Positions 1 to 8,227 of a DNA stretch of 33,808 nucleotides are shown piece by piece. This DNA is from Myxococcota bacterium (lineage in GTDB: Bacteria > Myxococcota > UBA727 > JAHDBA01), in the NCBI GenBank assembly GCA_020627505.1, contig JAHDGS010000018.1:1-33808 (forward strand). Reading direction: 5' to 3'. Numbering within the stretch: the first letter of the stretch is position 1; every line of letters starts with the position of its first letter. The notes beneath the pieces were generated by a model that made no database searches, was not told where the DNA came from, and saw only the letters and a program-made list of their open reading frames with translations. A program made the position numbers and the translations under genes.

Positions 1-33
1 GCCGGGTCACTGCCGGGTCACTGCCGGGTCACC
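1..33. repeat. 11-bp direct tandem repeat (gccgggtcact) x3, truncated by the window edge
   Basis: Sequence reads gccgggtcact gccgggtcact gccgggtcacc. Confidence 0.9.
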
Positions 34-229
34 TTCGAAAAAACTCATTTAAAGTCGGCAGACAACGAAAATTTAAATTAATTGATATGTTAGAGCTTAA
101 AGTAAGAATATTTGATATTGAAGAGCCTGGCACGGCTGTGGTCCGAGCGTGTCCCTATCGAGCACATTAAACCTATTCCTCGTGAAACGTGAGCGTGTCC
201 CCCACTCCATAATCGAACAACATCTTGAC

Positions 230-246
230 CTGTTCAAATGTTCAGC
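230..246 (+). promoter_or_regulatory. Candidate LexA/SOS operator upstream of umuD-like gene
   Basis: CTGTTCAAATGTTCAGC ends 13 nt before the umuD-like ATG. It retains the GTTCAG half-site and resembles, with mismatches, the Myxococcus-type LexA consensus CTRHAMRYBYGTTCAGS (recalled from memory). Confidence 0.35.
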
Positions 247-259
247 TTAAAATATTAAT

Positions 260-667
260 ATGTCATGGGGAAATTCTAGATCTCAAACACGCTTAGTTGC
301 AGGTTTTGCTTATTGTGGCTTCCTAAACGTCATGGATGAATACCGCGTTGATGGACTTTCCCTTGATGATCGCTTCTTTAAGAATCCAACAGCGACTTAC
401 CCGATTCAAGTCGTCGGTAACAGTATGCAACCGCTCATTTGCGACGGCGATATCGTCCTTGTCGATAATTCTCTCCCCCCAAAACATCGCGATATTGTTC
501 TCGCAATTTATGAAGGCGTTTTTACGATTAAACGGCTCATTCAACGCGGTTCAAATATCTTTCTTTATGCGGAGAATAAAAGTGTCAAACCACTCATGTG
601 CTCAGAAACAAACACGTTGGAAATACGCGGTGTCGTCACGAGTATTCATCGGCCCATCCGATCCTAA
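260..667 (+). CDS. umuD: UmuD-like S24 family peptidase, SOS mutagenesis subunit
   Basis: Cys-Gly autocleavage site (AYCGF), Ser nucleophile context VVGNSMQP, Lys in FTIKRL, IVLVDNSLPPKHRDIVLA. Immediately upstream of the umuC-like gene. Confidence 0.88.
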   Translation: MSWGNSRSQTRLVAGFAYCGFLNVMDEYRVDGLSLDDRFFKNPTATYPIQVVGNSMQPLICDGDIVLVDNSLPPKHRDIVLAIYEGVFTIKRLIQRGSNIFLYAENKSVKPLMCSETNTLEIRGVVTSIHRPIRS

Positions 668-683
668 ACGGTCGCAAACTTAA

Positions 684-1946
684 ATGACTATCGCATTGAT
701 CGATTGCAACTCATTTTTTGCCTCATGTGAAATTGCTTTTCGGCCAGATATTGAACACCAACCTGTCGTTGTTCTGTCAAACAATGATGGGTGTGTGGTT
801 GCCCGCAATCAATATGCGAAGGCGCTGAATATTCCCATGGGATATCCATATTTTAAAATAGAAAAATACCTCAACCAATATGGCGTTCATGTGTTCTCTT
901 CAAATTACCAACTTTACACAGATATGAGTGATCGTATGAATTCAATTCTGCGAGACTGTGCGCCGACTGTTGAAACATACTCAATCGACGAGGCCTTTAT
1001 CGACCTCAGTGATATTCCACAGCTTAAGTTGGCGGAACATAGTTATCATATCCAAGCACGTCTTTTTAGAGAGCTCCACTTACCTGTCAGTATCGGCATT
1101 GCACCAACAAAAGTCCTTTCCAAGATTGCAAATCATCTCGCCAAAAAATATCCACAAACACATGGTATTGTCGATTTATCTGATACTGTACGTCAAGATA
1201 GAGCACTTGCGCTCATCCCCATTGAAAAAATATGGGGTATTCGTTCTGGACGTTCGAAGCGACTCAACGCCCTTGGTATTCGCAATGCCCTCGAATTACG
1301 AGACTATAAAAACACCAAGCTTATCTATGACGTACTGACCAAACCCGGCGCCATCATTCAAGAAGAATTAAAGGGGACTTCAATATTAAAAGTTGAAACA
1401 ACGCATTCCGCAAAAAAGTCGATTATGGCCTCACGTTCTTTCACACCTGCAATCACCAACGAAGCGTCTCTCAAACAAGCGATTGCACGCTTTACGACCA
1501 TCGCTGTTGAGAAGTTACGTAAACAAGAATCAAAGGCCCAAGGTTTATATGTCAGTATTCGAACCAACCGACACATCAGTCTTAAATCTTATCGCGGTTA
1601 CGACGCACACTTACTTCAAGCTCCCAGTTCTGATACACGACTCTTTATCGACATCGCACTCAATATATTAGCGAGAATTTATCAACCTGGGTTTTACTAT
1701 AAGAAAATTGCTGTTGGCTTATCTCATATTTGGCCAACAACAACTCAACTCGATCTTTTTCACCCAGGAGACAGTGCCCAATCCGAACAACTCATGCACA
1801 CCATGGATCATATCAATCATAAGTATGGCCCTGAAACACTCAAGTCTGCGGCCCTGAGTACAGCACCTCTATGGAAAACACAGATGAATTTCAGATCTCC
1901 GCAATATACAACAAACTGGAATGAGATTTTGCATGTTAAAATATAG
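684..1946 (+). CDS. umuC: UmuC-like Y-family DNA polymerase V catalytic subunit
   Basis: MTIALIDCNSFFASCEIAFRPDIEHQPVVVLSNNDGCVVARN; YSIDEAFIDL catalytic motif; VSIGIAPTKVLSKIANHLAKK. Confidence 0.95.
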   Translation: MTIALIDCNSFFASCEIAFRPDIEHQPVVVLSNNDGCVVARNQYAKALNIPMGYPYFKIEKYLNQYGVHVFSSNYQLYTDMSDRMNSILRDCAPTVETYSIDEAFIDLSDIPQLKLAEHSYHIQARLFRELHLPVSIGIAPTKVLSKIANHLAKKYPQTHGIVDLSDTVRQDRALALIPIEKIWGIRSGRSKRLNALGIRNALELRDYKNTKLIYDVLTKPGAIIQEELKGTSILKVETTHSAKKSIMASRSFTPAITNEASLKQAIARFTTIAVEKLRKQESKAQGLYVSIRTNRHISLKSYRGYDAHLLQAPSSDTRLFIDIALNILARIYQPGFYYKKIAVGLSHIWPTTTQLDLFHPGDSAQSEQLMHTMDHINHKYGPETLKSAALSTAPLWKTQMNFRSPQYTTNWNEILHVKI

Positions 1947-2070
1947 TTAATAGAATTAACGACTTAATCTCACTGGATTCATCATAACATATCGGTCAAC
2001 GATCCTAGGTCATCTAACCAATAGGCATACTTGGCTCTCTTCATACATTAGATACTGGGGAGAAAGGAAT

Positions 2071-2385
2071 ATGAACACGATCGAACAAACGCAGCGCTTT
2101 ATTGTACCAACGGCATTTACAGCCAAAACCGAAATTTTGAATCAAGAGTGTAACGACACATTTGAACATCAAATAGTTTCACCGTTGAAAATATTCACGT
2201 CAGGTAAAGTGAAACTTTTACCATCACAAGAACTTGCACTGAATCCTTATGAAATCGAGAAATTGCTCACGCATACGGAAGATAAGCTCGATCTCAAAGA
2301 AGAGAAGTGCAGCATCGAAAATGAACAAGACATTCGTGCATTCTTAAAGAATGCTTACCTAAAAGCAGATGCACAGAATCGTTAA
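2071..2385 (+). CDS. Hypothetical protein, 104 aa
   Basis: ORF with AAAGGA-type SD before the ATG (gagaaaggaatATG). No recognised domain. Confidence 0.6.
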   Translation: MNTIEQTQRFIVPTAFTAKTEILNQECNDTFEHQIVSPLKIFTSGKVKLLPSQELALNPYEIEKLLTHTEDKLDLKEEKCSIENEQDIRAFLKNAYLKADAQNR

Positions 2386-2393
2386 AAAAACAC

Positions 2394-2420
2394 TAAAAAG
2401 GTGCTCGAATGTGAGCACCT
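2394..2420 (-). terminator. Rho-independent terminator for the minus-strand gene at 2460..4214
   Basis: Perfect stem AGGTGCTC...GAGCACCT (2399-2420). On the minus strand it is followed by TTTTT (2394-2398), then a second T-run. Confidence 0.8.
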
Positions 2421-2459
2421 CCTAAAGACAACAGTATTTTTATTTGCAGACTATTGATA

Positions 2460-4214
2460 TCACTTTAAAAGCTGCTCAATCTCTTTCCTGAGAGATTCTG
2501 GCTTATCTTTCGAGCCAAAGCGCTTTACGACACGCCCGTCTTTATCGACAAGAAATTTCGTAAAGTTCCACTTGATGGCTTTGGTTCCTAGAATACCCGG
2601 TGCAGCCGATTTCAATTCTTCATAAAGCGGATGTGCATCAGCACCGTTCACATCAATCTTTGAGAACATCGGAAACGACACACCATAGTTCTTCTGACAA
2701 AAGGTTTTGATGTTTTCACCCTCAAGTGGCTCTTGTCCACCAAACTGGTTACATGGAAACCCAAGCACCATAAAATCCTTCTCTTTGTAATCATCCCAAA
2801 GCTTTTCAAGCCCTTCAAACTGGGGCGTAAAGCCACATTCACTGGCGGTATTCACAATCAATAAGACTTTTCCACGATAATCTGAGACGTGTTCAGTCGT
2901 GCCGTTGAGGCGTTTGAGCGCTGTTGTTTCATTGAGCAGTTGCATTTGTTCTCCTTCTTGAAGTTGTTGTTTGAAGTGTTCTTGATTCATATTCTTTGGC
3001 TTATCTTTTGGCGAACGAATGGCTTTTTCACTCGTCACCAGAAAAGCGGGCTCTAAGTGACTGCTAATTTGAGGTTTGTCTTGCGCCGTCGCGAAGTCGA
3101 GCTTCGGCCACCATTTATTCGTTTTCTCAGTGAGCGGTATAGCGAAGCGTTCACCAATCTTTGGAAACGCCAATCGAACCTCTTGCTTTGCGGCCTCAAT
3201 AATAAGTCTCTCTGCAGGTTCTGTCCACCCGTGCATCGCCAAATCAAATGTGCCCCAATGTATCGGCATCAACACACGACCACCAAGCTGCTGGTGCGCA
3301 AGAACAGCTTGTTCTGGGCCAATATGTACATCTGCCCACAACGGGTTATAAGCACCGTTTTCCATCATCACCAAATCAAACGGACCAAAGCGTTGACCAA
3401 TCTCTAGAAAATCTTCATGCATACCGGTATCACCACTGAAGAAGACCGTATGCTCAGGTGTTCGAATCACCCATGACGCCCATAACGTTCGAAAACGATC
3501 GGTCATGCCACGCCCCGAAAAATGTCGCGCAGGTACAGCCATCAAATGAAGGTCACCTAAATGTGTGCCCTCCCACCAATTGAACTCTTTGACTTGTTTC
3601 TTGGGGACTCCCCATTCAACAAGGCGTTGCCCAACACCATATGGCGTAAAGAACTTTAAACCACGTTCACCCAGTGTTTTGACGGTTGTTTCATCAAGAT
3701 GATCGTAATGATCATGCGATAAAATGACTGCATCAATATCGGGCAGCTCATCAAGCGGTAGAGGTGGTTTATGAAAACGGGCTGGTCCAGCGAACGATGT
3801 CGGCGATGCACGTTCGCTCCACACCGGATCGGTGAGTACACGAAAACCATCGATTTCAATGATGGTCGTCGAATGACCAAGCCATGTGATATTGAGTCCC
3901 TTTTTCGTCTCTTCGGAAAAATCACCTTTCGATTTGACGATGACTTCAAGCGGTTCCAATGGTGTTGCATGCTTCGGCTTCCGCATTTGATCTGCCATGA
4001 TTTTTCCAATTTTTGAGAACGCCAGATCCGTTGGTAGTTTGTTCTGAAACTTCGCACCATCAAAGTTATCTGCATCCGCCACTCGCTGGACACGATCTTT
4101 CGTTAAACGGATCCCCATCGCACAGTCTCCTAAAAAGATAATCAAAACAAAAAAAACGACCAAGAGTAAAAACTGCTTGATCGGTTTTTTGAGCATTGAA
4201 ATGAACTTGTTCAT
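2460..4214 (-). CDS. Fusion: N-terminal TM anchor + NAPE-PLD-like metallo-beta-lactamase-fold hydrolase + C-terminal glutathione peroxidase
   Basis: TM segment KQFLLLVVFFVLIIFLG; MBL motif SHDHYDHLD, ARHFSG, FFSGDTG, PIHWGTFDLAMHGW; GPx motifs NTASECGFTPQF, FPCNQFGGQEP, KWNFTKFLVD. One uninterrupted ORF. Confidence 0.9.
   Translation of the reverse strand: MNKFISMLKKPIKQFLLLVVFFVLIIFLGDCAMGIRLTKDRVQRVADADNFDGAKFQNKLPTDLAFSKIGKIMADQMRKPKHATPLEPLEVIVKSKGDFSEETKKGLNITWLGHSTTIIEIDGFRVLTDPVWSERASPTSFAGPARFHKPPLPLDELPDIDAVILSHDHYDHLDETTVKTLGERGLKFFTPYGVGQRLVEWGVPKKQVKEFNWWEGTHLGDLHLMAVPARHFSGRGMTDRFRTLWASWVIRTPEHTVFFSGDTGMHEDFLEIGQRFGPFDLVMMENGAYNPLWADVHIGPEQAVLAHQQLGGRVLMPIHWGTFDLAMHGWTEPAERLIIEAAKQEVRLAFPKIGERFAIPLTEKTNKWWPKLDFATAQDKPQISSHLEPAFLVTSEKAIRSPKDKPKNMNQEHFKQQLQEGEQMQLLNETTALKRLNGTTEHVSDYRGKVLLIVNTASECGFTPQFEGLEKLWDDYKEKDFMVLGFPCNQFGGQEPLEGENIKTFCQKNYGVSFPMFSKIDVNGADAHPLYEELKSAAPGILGTKAIKWNFTKFLVDKDGRVVKRFGSKDKPESLRKEIEQLLK
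2943..2956 (-). promoter_or_regulatory. Internal Shine-Dalgarno + ATG at the start of the GPx domain
   Basis: Minus strand reads AAGGAG-AACAA-ATG. The ATG (2945) is in frame (codon 424 of the fusion), giving MQLLNETTALKRLNG...YRGKVLLIVNTASECGF, a plausible complete GPx. Confidence 0.5.
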
Positions 4215-4253
4215 GAAAACATCATAATCATGAACAAGGATTCGTCAACGCAA

Positions 4254-5054
4254 TTACATATCTTCTTCGTTACCAGGCGCTTCAGGCTCAACACACTGAG
4301 TTAAGTCAGTGGCATCCACAACTTTTCCGTCTGTGCAGTTTACTGTACAGTCTTCGACACTTACATCTTCAGCACAATCGATATCAGCAATACCGCAGCC
4401 ACAGTCACACGTGCCATCTCTATACAGACTATCTCGACAAGACCAGCCTTCAGGTGCTGCTTCAGGAACACATGTTGTTGTGTCACCATCTTTTAAAACC
4501 TGACCGTTGGCACAGAATATTTGGTCACATAGATTTTCATTATCTGCACTTGTACATTCAGGGTCTTGAATACCGCAACCACAATCACATCGACCATTTT
4601 TGCCGTAAAATGCATCATCACATGTCCATGCAGCTGGCGCATCATCATCTTGCAAACTCGCGAAGACTTCGTTCTGACATACTTCTGCAGAATCAAGCGC
4701 TGTACTCAAGTACTCAGAGAACGGCGCATCACACGCACGAATACCATTTGAAAGTGGAATCGCAACACCTGCAAAGATTGAAAGGCCTTCTTCTGCATCA
4801 GAAGTGCATTGCCCTTCTTCGCCGACACATTCGACATATGATTCAAATTTCTCCAGTAAGCCACCGCAATCACCTTCATTACCAAGGCGGTCTAGAACAC
4901 GTTGTGTTTCTTCTTGGCATGCCTCAATCGTAGCTGACGTATTACATTCTGAAATTTTGGTGCAAAACGGTGTGACTGTATCTTCGTCACTACTACAGCC
5001 CGAAAAGACAAATGCCTGCGAACACAGCACTGCCATAATAATTACCTTTCTCAT
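4254..5054 (-). CDS. Cys-rich lipoprotein with two CDCGCG modules
   Basis: Lipobox FSGC. Two repeats of W[TS]C.D..Y...G.CDCGCGI.D..C. Confidence 0.8.
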   Translation of the reverse strand: MRKVIIMAVLCSQAFVFSGCSSDEDTVTPFCTKISECNTSATIEACQEETQRVLDRLGNEGDCGGLLEKFESYVECVGEEGQCTSDAEEGLSIFAGVAIPLSNGIRACDAPFSEYLSTALDSAEVCQNEVFASLQDDDAPAAWTCDDAFYGKNGRCDCGCGIQDPECTSADNENLCDQIFCANGQVLKDGDTTTCVPEAAPEGWSCRDSLYRDGTCDCGCGIADIDCAEDVSVEDCTVNCTDGKVVDATDLTQCVEPEAPGNEEDM

Positions 5055-5100
5055 GAGAAACTCCTTATTTAAAATCTCAATATGTTTTAACAGAAAATAT

Positions 5101-5694
5101 ATGAAATTCGAGGATCACACTCAAAAAAATGACACTTTGGCAGAAATCATTAGCCAATATCATCATCGATCGTCAAAGAATAAACAAGCGCTCGAACAGC
5201 TCGCTGCTATTCCTAGTAATATAAGCCGATCCCTTTTTACACCAGGTCATTTTACCGCGAGTGGTTTCGTATTCGACACGACATTTGAACATATGGTCCT
5301 GATTGAACATCCTTTTCTAAAGATGTGGCTTCAACCGGGAGGACATATCGAAGAAGGTGATCAAAGTATCGAAGCAGCCATTCGTCGAGAGATATTTGAA
5401 GAAACAGGCCTCGGCCAATTATCAATGCTACGCGATCAAAATCAGCGCCCTCTTGTCCACTTTGATATTCATGAGATTCCTGAAAATCCGAAAAAAAATG
5501 AGCCTGCTCATCTGCATTTCGATATTCGTTGTGCGTTCACAACACAAGCTACAGAGCTCCCAGCAAATCGTGAAATTAGTGCTGCCGCATTTATTCGCAT
5601 CGACCAATTAAGTCATATCAATACCGATGAATCTGTTCGTAAAAGCGTGGCATATTACTTAAAAAATAAGCAACTTCACCTTTCATTAGAATAA
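5101..5694 (+). CDS. Nudix hydrolase family protein
   Basis: Nudix-like box GGHIEEGDQSIEAAIRREIFEETGL. In-frame ATG at 5101 is more plausible than the ORF-track start at 4804, which overlaps the opposite-strand lipoprotein gene. Confidence 0.85.
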   Translation: MKFEDHTQKNDTLAEIISQYHHRSSKNKQALEQLAAIPSNISRSLFTPGHFTASGFVFDTTFEHMVLIEHPFLKMWLQPGGHIEEGDQSIEAAIRREIFEETGLGQLSMLRDQNQRPLVHFDIHEIPENPKKNEPAHLHFDIRCAFTTQATELPANREISAAAFIRIDQLSHINTDESVRKSVAYYLKNKQLHLSLE

Positions 5695-6660
5695 TTTTAC
5701 CTTGCCCAGATGCGCAATCCGCGCACCGGTATAGCCAACAGGATTAACACTTTTTCCGATAATGACGGCGTCTTCGGGTGCAACATATTCAGCGATGACG
5801 TCTCCATAAATATTAGTTAATTGGGCGATCACATCTCCAGCCGCAACGGTATCACAAAGCTGAGGCAATACAGTGAGCAAACCACCATGATCTGTATATA
5901 TCCAATACGAAGAATCACACATGATCGGCGTTTTTTTCTCAACAGATGGACGCTTACGAATCATCTCAATATCATGCATAATGTACTGAATGCCAGTCAC
6001 AGTGTTACGGATATATTCAGGTTGAAAGCGTTGAGGATTACCAATCTCGATGGTAACCGCCGGAATACCTCGACGCGCAGCTTCTCCTCGTAGTGTGCCA
6101 TCTGCTGCTTCCTTATGAACAACGATCTGTGGCCTAAACCGTCTTGCCATTCGGCCACTTTGAGCATCTTTTAAGTCCGCTCTCACATAAAGGCTATTGA
6201 TTCGTCCCGTGCTCGCAGTATGTAAGTCGATGAGATAGTCGAAATGTATAAGTAGTTTTTCAACGACCCGAGCAGCATATGTTTCCGATATATTCCCATC
6301 TGTGTTACCCGGCATGATGTTGTTGAGGTCGATATTATCAGGAAAACGCCTTCTGTTATGAATGAAGCCAGGGTAGTTGACGATCAGTACTGCCACAATC
6401 GATCCCTTTAGTTTTTTCGGATCGACCTTATCGAATAATCGATGTATTGCCGGAATCCCATTGATCTCATTACCATGTAATGCAGCAGTCACCCCCAATA
6501 CCGGCCCCGGATACCGCCCCTTCATAATCAGAACCGGCAAAGAAACTTGAAAACCAGCTCCATCTTCAATGATATGAACTCGGCGTCGATGGATTTGACC
6601 CGGTTCAAGTTCGTGCAGCAGCAGTTCATCAACAATTGATTCTTGGACGATTTCTTGCAT
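5686..6660 (-). CDS. Succinylglutamate desuccinylase/aspartoacylase (AstE/AspA) family zinc hydrolase
   Basis: Zinc motif ALHGNEINGIPA, DLHTAS, EIGNPQRFQPE, and C-terminal GKVKLF. Confidence 0.85.
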   Translation of the reverse strand: MQEIVQESIVDELLLHELEPGQIHRRRVHIIEDGAGFQVSLPVLIMKGRYPGPVLGVTAALHGNEINGIPAIHRLFDKVDPKKLKGSIVAVLIVNYPGFIHNRRRFPDNIDLNNIMPGNTDGNISETYAARVVEKLLIHFDYLIDLHTASTGRINSLYVRADLKDAQSGRMARRFRPQIVVHKEAADGTLRGEAARRGIPAVTIEIGNPQRFQPEYIRNTVTGIQYIMHDIEMIRKRPSVEKKTPIMCDSSYWIYTDHGGLLTVLPQLCDTVAAGDVIAQLTNIYGDVIAEYVAPEDAVIIGKSVNPVGYTGARIAHLGKVKLF

Positions 6661-6742
6661 AATCTATACCGCCTCCAGCAAAACTCTGATAATTAAATTG
6701 GAGCAACAAGGCAATTCAAATTGTATCCAATTTGGAGGAAAT

Positions 6743-8227
6743 ATGCGCACACTCGACTCATCGTTCTTAACTGATGAAAAAGTCCTGACTGTCCATTATG
6801 ATAGCATTGATATAGATAGCTGTTTCTATCCACGTGTACGAAATGCAACGATTCATCCAATGGTTGCTTTCTTTTTTCGACTGACGCCCAAGCAAATTGT
6901 CGAAAGATATTGTCATACACACCCAAGTGTTGATGAAGAAGCACTGACAGGGATACTTCAACACACGTCAAAGTATCTAATGTGGGCAGGCGCAGACTTA
7001 TTTTATACGACAACGGCAACCGGTCACCGACGTATGACCGTGGTTGAGACAAACTCATGTCCTTCTGGCAACAAAAGTATGCCACGTCTCTCTGATGCAG
7101 ATGAACTAGGTGGTTTCGGAGAAGTCATTCGGATGATGTTTGTACCGCGTGTCAAAAAAAGGTCCCGCTCACTCAAAGGGTGTTTGGCAGTCTTATGCGA
7201 CAAAAATCAGCTCGAGGCGTATGGTTATGCCGCAGCAATGTCACAAGCATTTAATGAAAAGGTCCATATTGTACCGATGGCAATTGACTCAGCTCAATCG
7301 GAAAAAGCCTACCGATATCGAGATCAAGTGCTTGAGATTAAAATTCATGATGACACTTGGCAGCCTGTGCGAGCCGCTTTTCGTTATGTCACACAAAAAC
7401 CATGGACCCGACTGCCCAGCAGACTCAAAACATTTTTATCCAATCCAATTCATGGTTGTTTGGCCGGTGGCCGCAACAAGCTCATGGCCGCCAAAGCCTA
7501 TGAGCTCTTAAATGCTGAACTTGCGCAAACCGGTCTGAAATTGCACTCACCACAAACAATTCGCGATGTCGCGCAAGCCGAGATTCCAATATGGGTTGAA
7601 CGATTCGGTGGACAAGCTGTTATTAAAAATCCATATTCGAATGCAGGCCAAGGTGTCTGGACAATCACAAATCAGCGTGAACTCGATAACTTTATGCGGC
7701 TCGAACACGATTACAATCAATTTATTGTGCAAGCTTTGATCGGTAACGCCAGTTGGAGTTCGGAACATGAAGGTAGTCGGTACTATCATGTCGGTACCGT
7801 TCCAAATAAAAGAGGTGAGATTTTTGCCGCAGATTTGCGCGTCATGGTGACTTCTGGTCCTGAAGGATTTAGGCCGATTGCTTTTTATGCCCGACGGGCA
7901 CGGCAACCACTCGCCCGCGAGCTGAATGATAGTAGCTCAAGTTGGGATATGCTCGGTACAAACTTATCACAAAAACAAGCGGACGGTGGCTGGGCTGCAG
8001 AGACAGATCGATTGATATTAATGGATCGACTAGACTTTAATCGCTTGGGTATTGGTCCAGATGACTTAATTGAAGCTTATATTCAGACCGTCTTATCAGT
8101 CGTTGCAATCGATAAAATGGCAAGAAGGCTCGCAACACAAAAAGGAGGCATCAATAAACGACTACTCAAATCCATGAATGACGACGAGAAATTAATAGAA
8201 GAACTCGGTTCTGAGGTCAGACTATGA
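6743..8227 (+). CDS. ATP-grasp-like ligase, conserved hypothetical
   Basis: SD GGAGG upstream of ATG 6743 (ggaggaaatATG). ATP-grasp-like segments GRNKLMAAKAYELL, AVIKNPYSNAGQGVW, VETNSCPSGNKSMP. Stop overlaps next gene start (ATGA). Confidence 0.65.
   Translation: MRTLDSSFLTDEKVLTVHYDSIDIDSCFYPRVRNATIHPMVAFFFRLTPKQIVERYCHTHPSVDEEALTGILQHTSKYLMWAGADLFYTTTATGHRRMTVVETNSCPSGNKSMPRLSDADELGGFGEVIRMMFVPRVKKRSRSLKGCLAVLCDKNQLEAYGYAAAMSQAFNEKVHIVPMAIDSAQSEKAYRYRDQVLEIKIHDDTWQPVRAAFRYVTQKPWTRLPSRLKTFLSNPIHGCLAGGRNKLMAAKAYELLNAELAQTGLKLHSPQTIRDVAQAEIPIWVERFGGQAVIKNPYSNAGQGVWTITNQRELDNFMRLEHDYNQFIVQALIGNASWSSEHEGSRYYHVGTVPNKRGEIFAADLRVMVTSGPEGFRPIAFYARRARQPLARELNDSSSSWDMLGTNLSQKQADGGWAAETDRLILMDRLDFNRLGIGPDDLIEAYIQTVLSVVAIDKMARRLATQKGGINKRLLKSMNDDEKLIEELGSEVRL

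Noticed and set aside
336-683. Overlapping 115-aa plus-strand ORF within the umuD-like gene
   Set aside because: Alternate frame of a well-supported UmuD-like gene; no motif or start signal.
2460-2990. GPx as a fully separate gene starting at the MNQEHF ATG (2990)
   Set aside because: No Shine-Dalgarno precedes that ATG and the frame is open from the MBL domain; the better internal start is ATG 2945 with AAGGAG, reported as a finding instead.
4804-5100. N-terminal extension of the Nudix ORF
   Set aside because: Overlaps the lipoprotein gene on the opposite strand and has no domain signal; the ATG at 5101 gives a normal Nudix protein.
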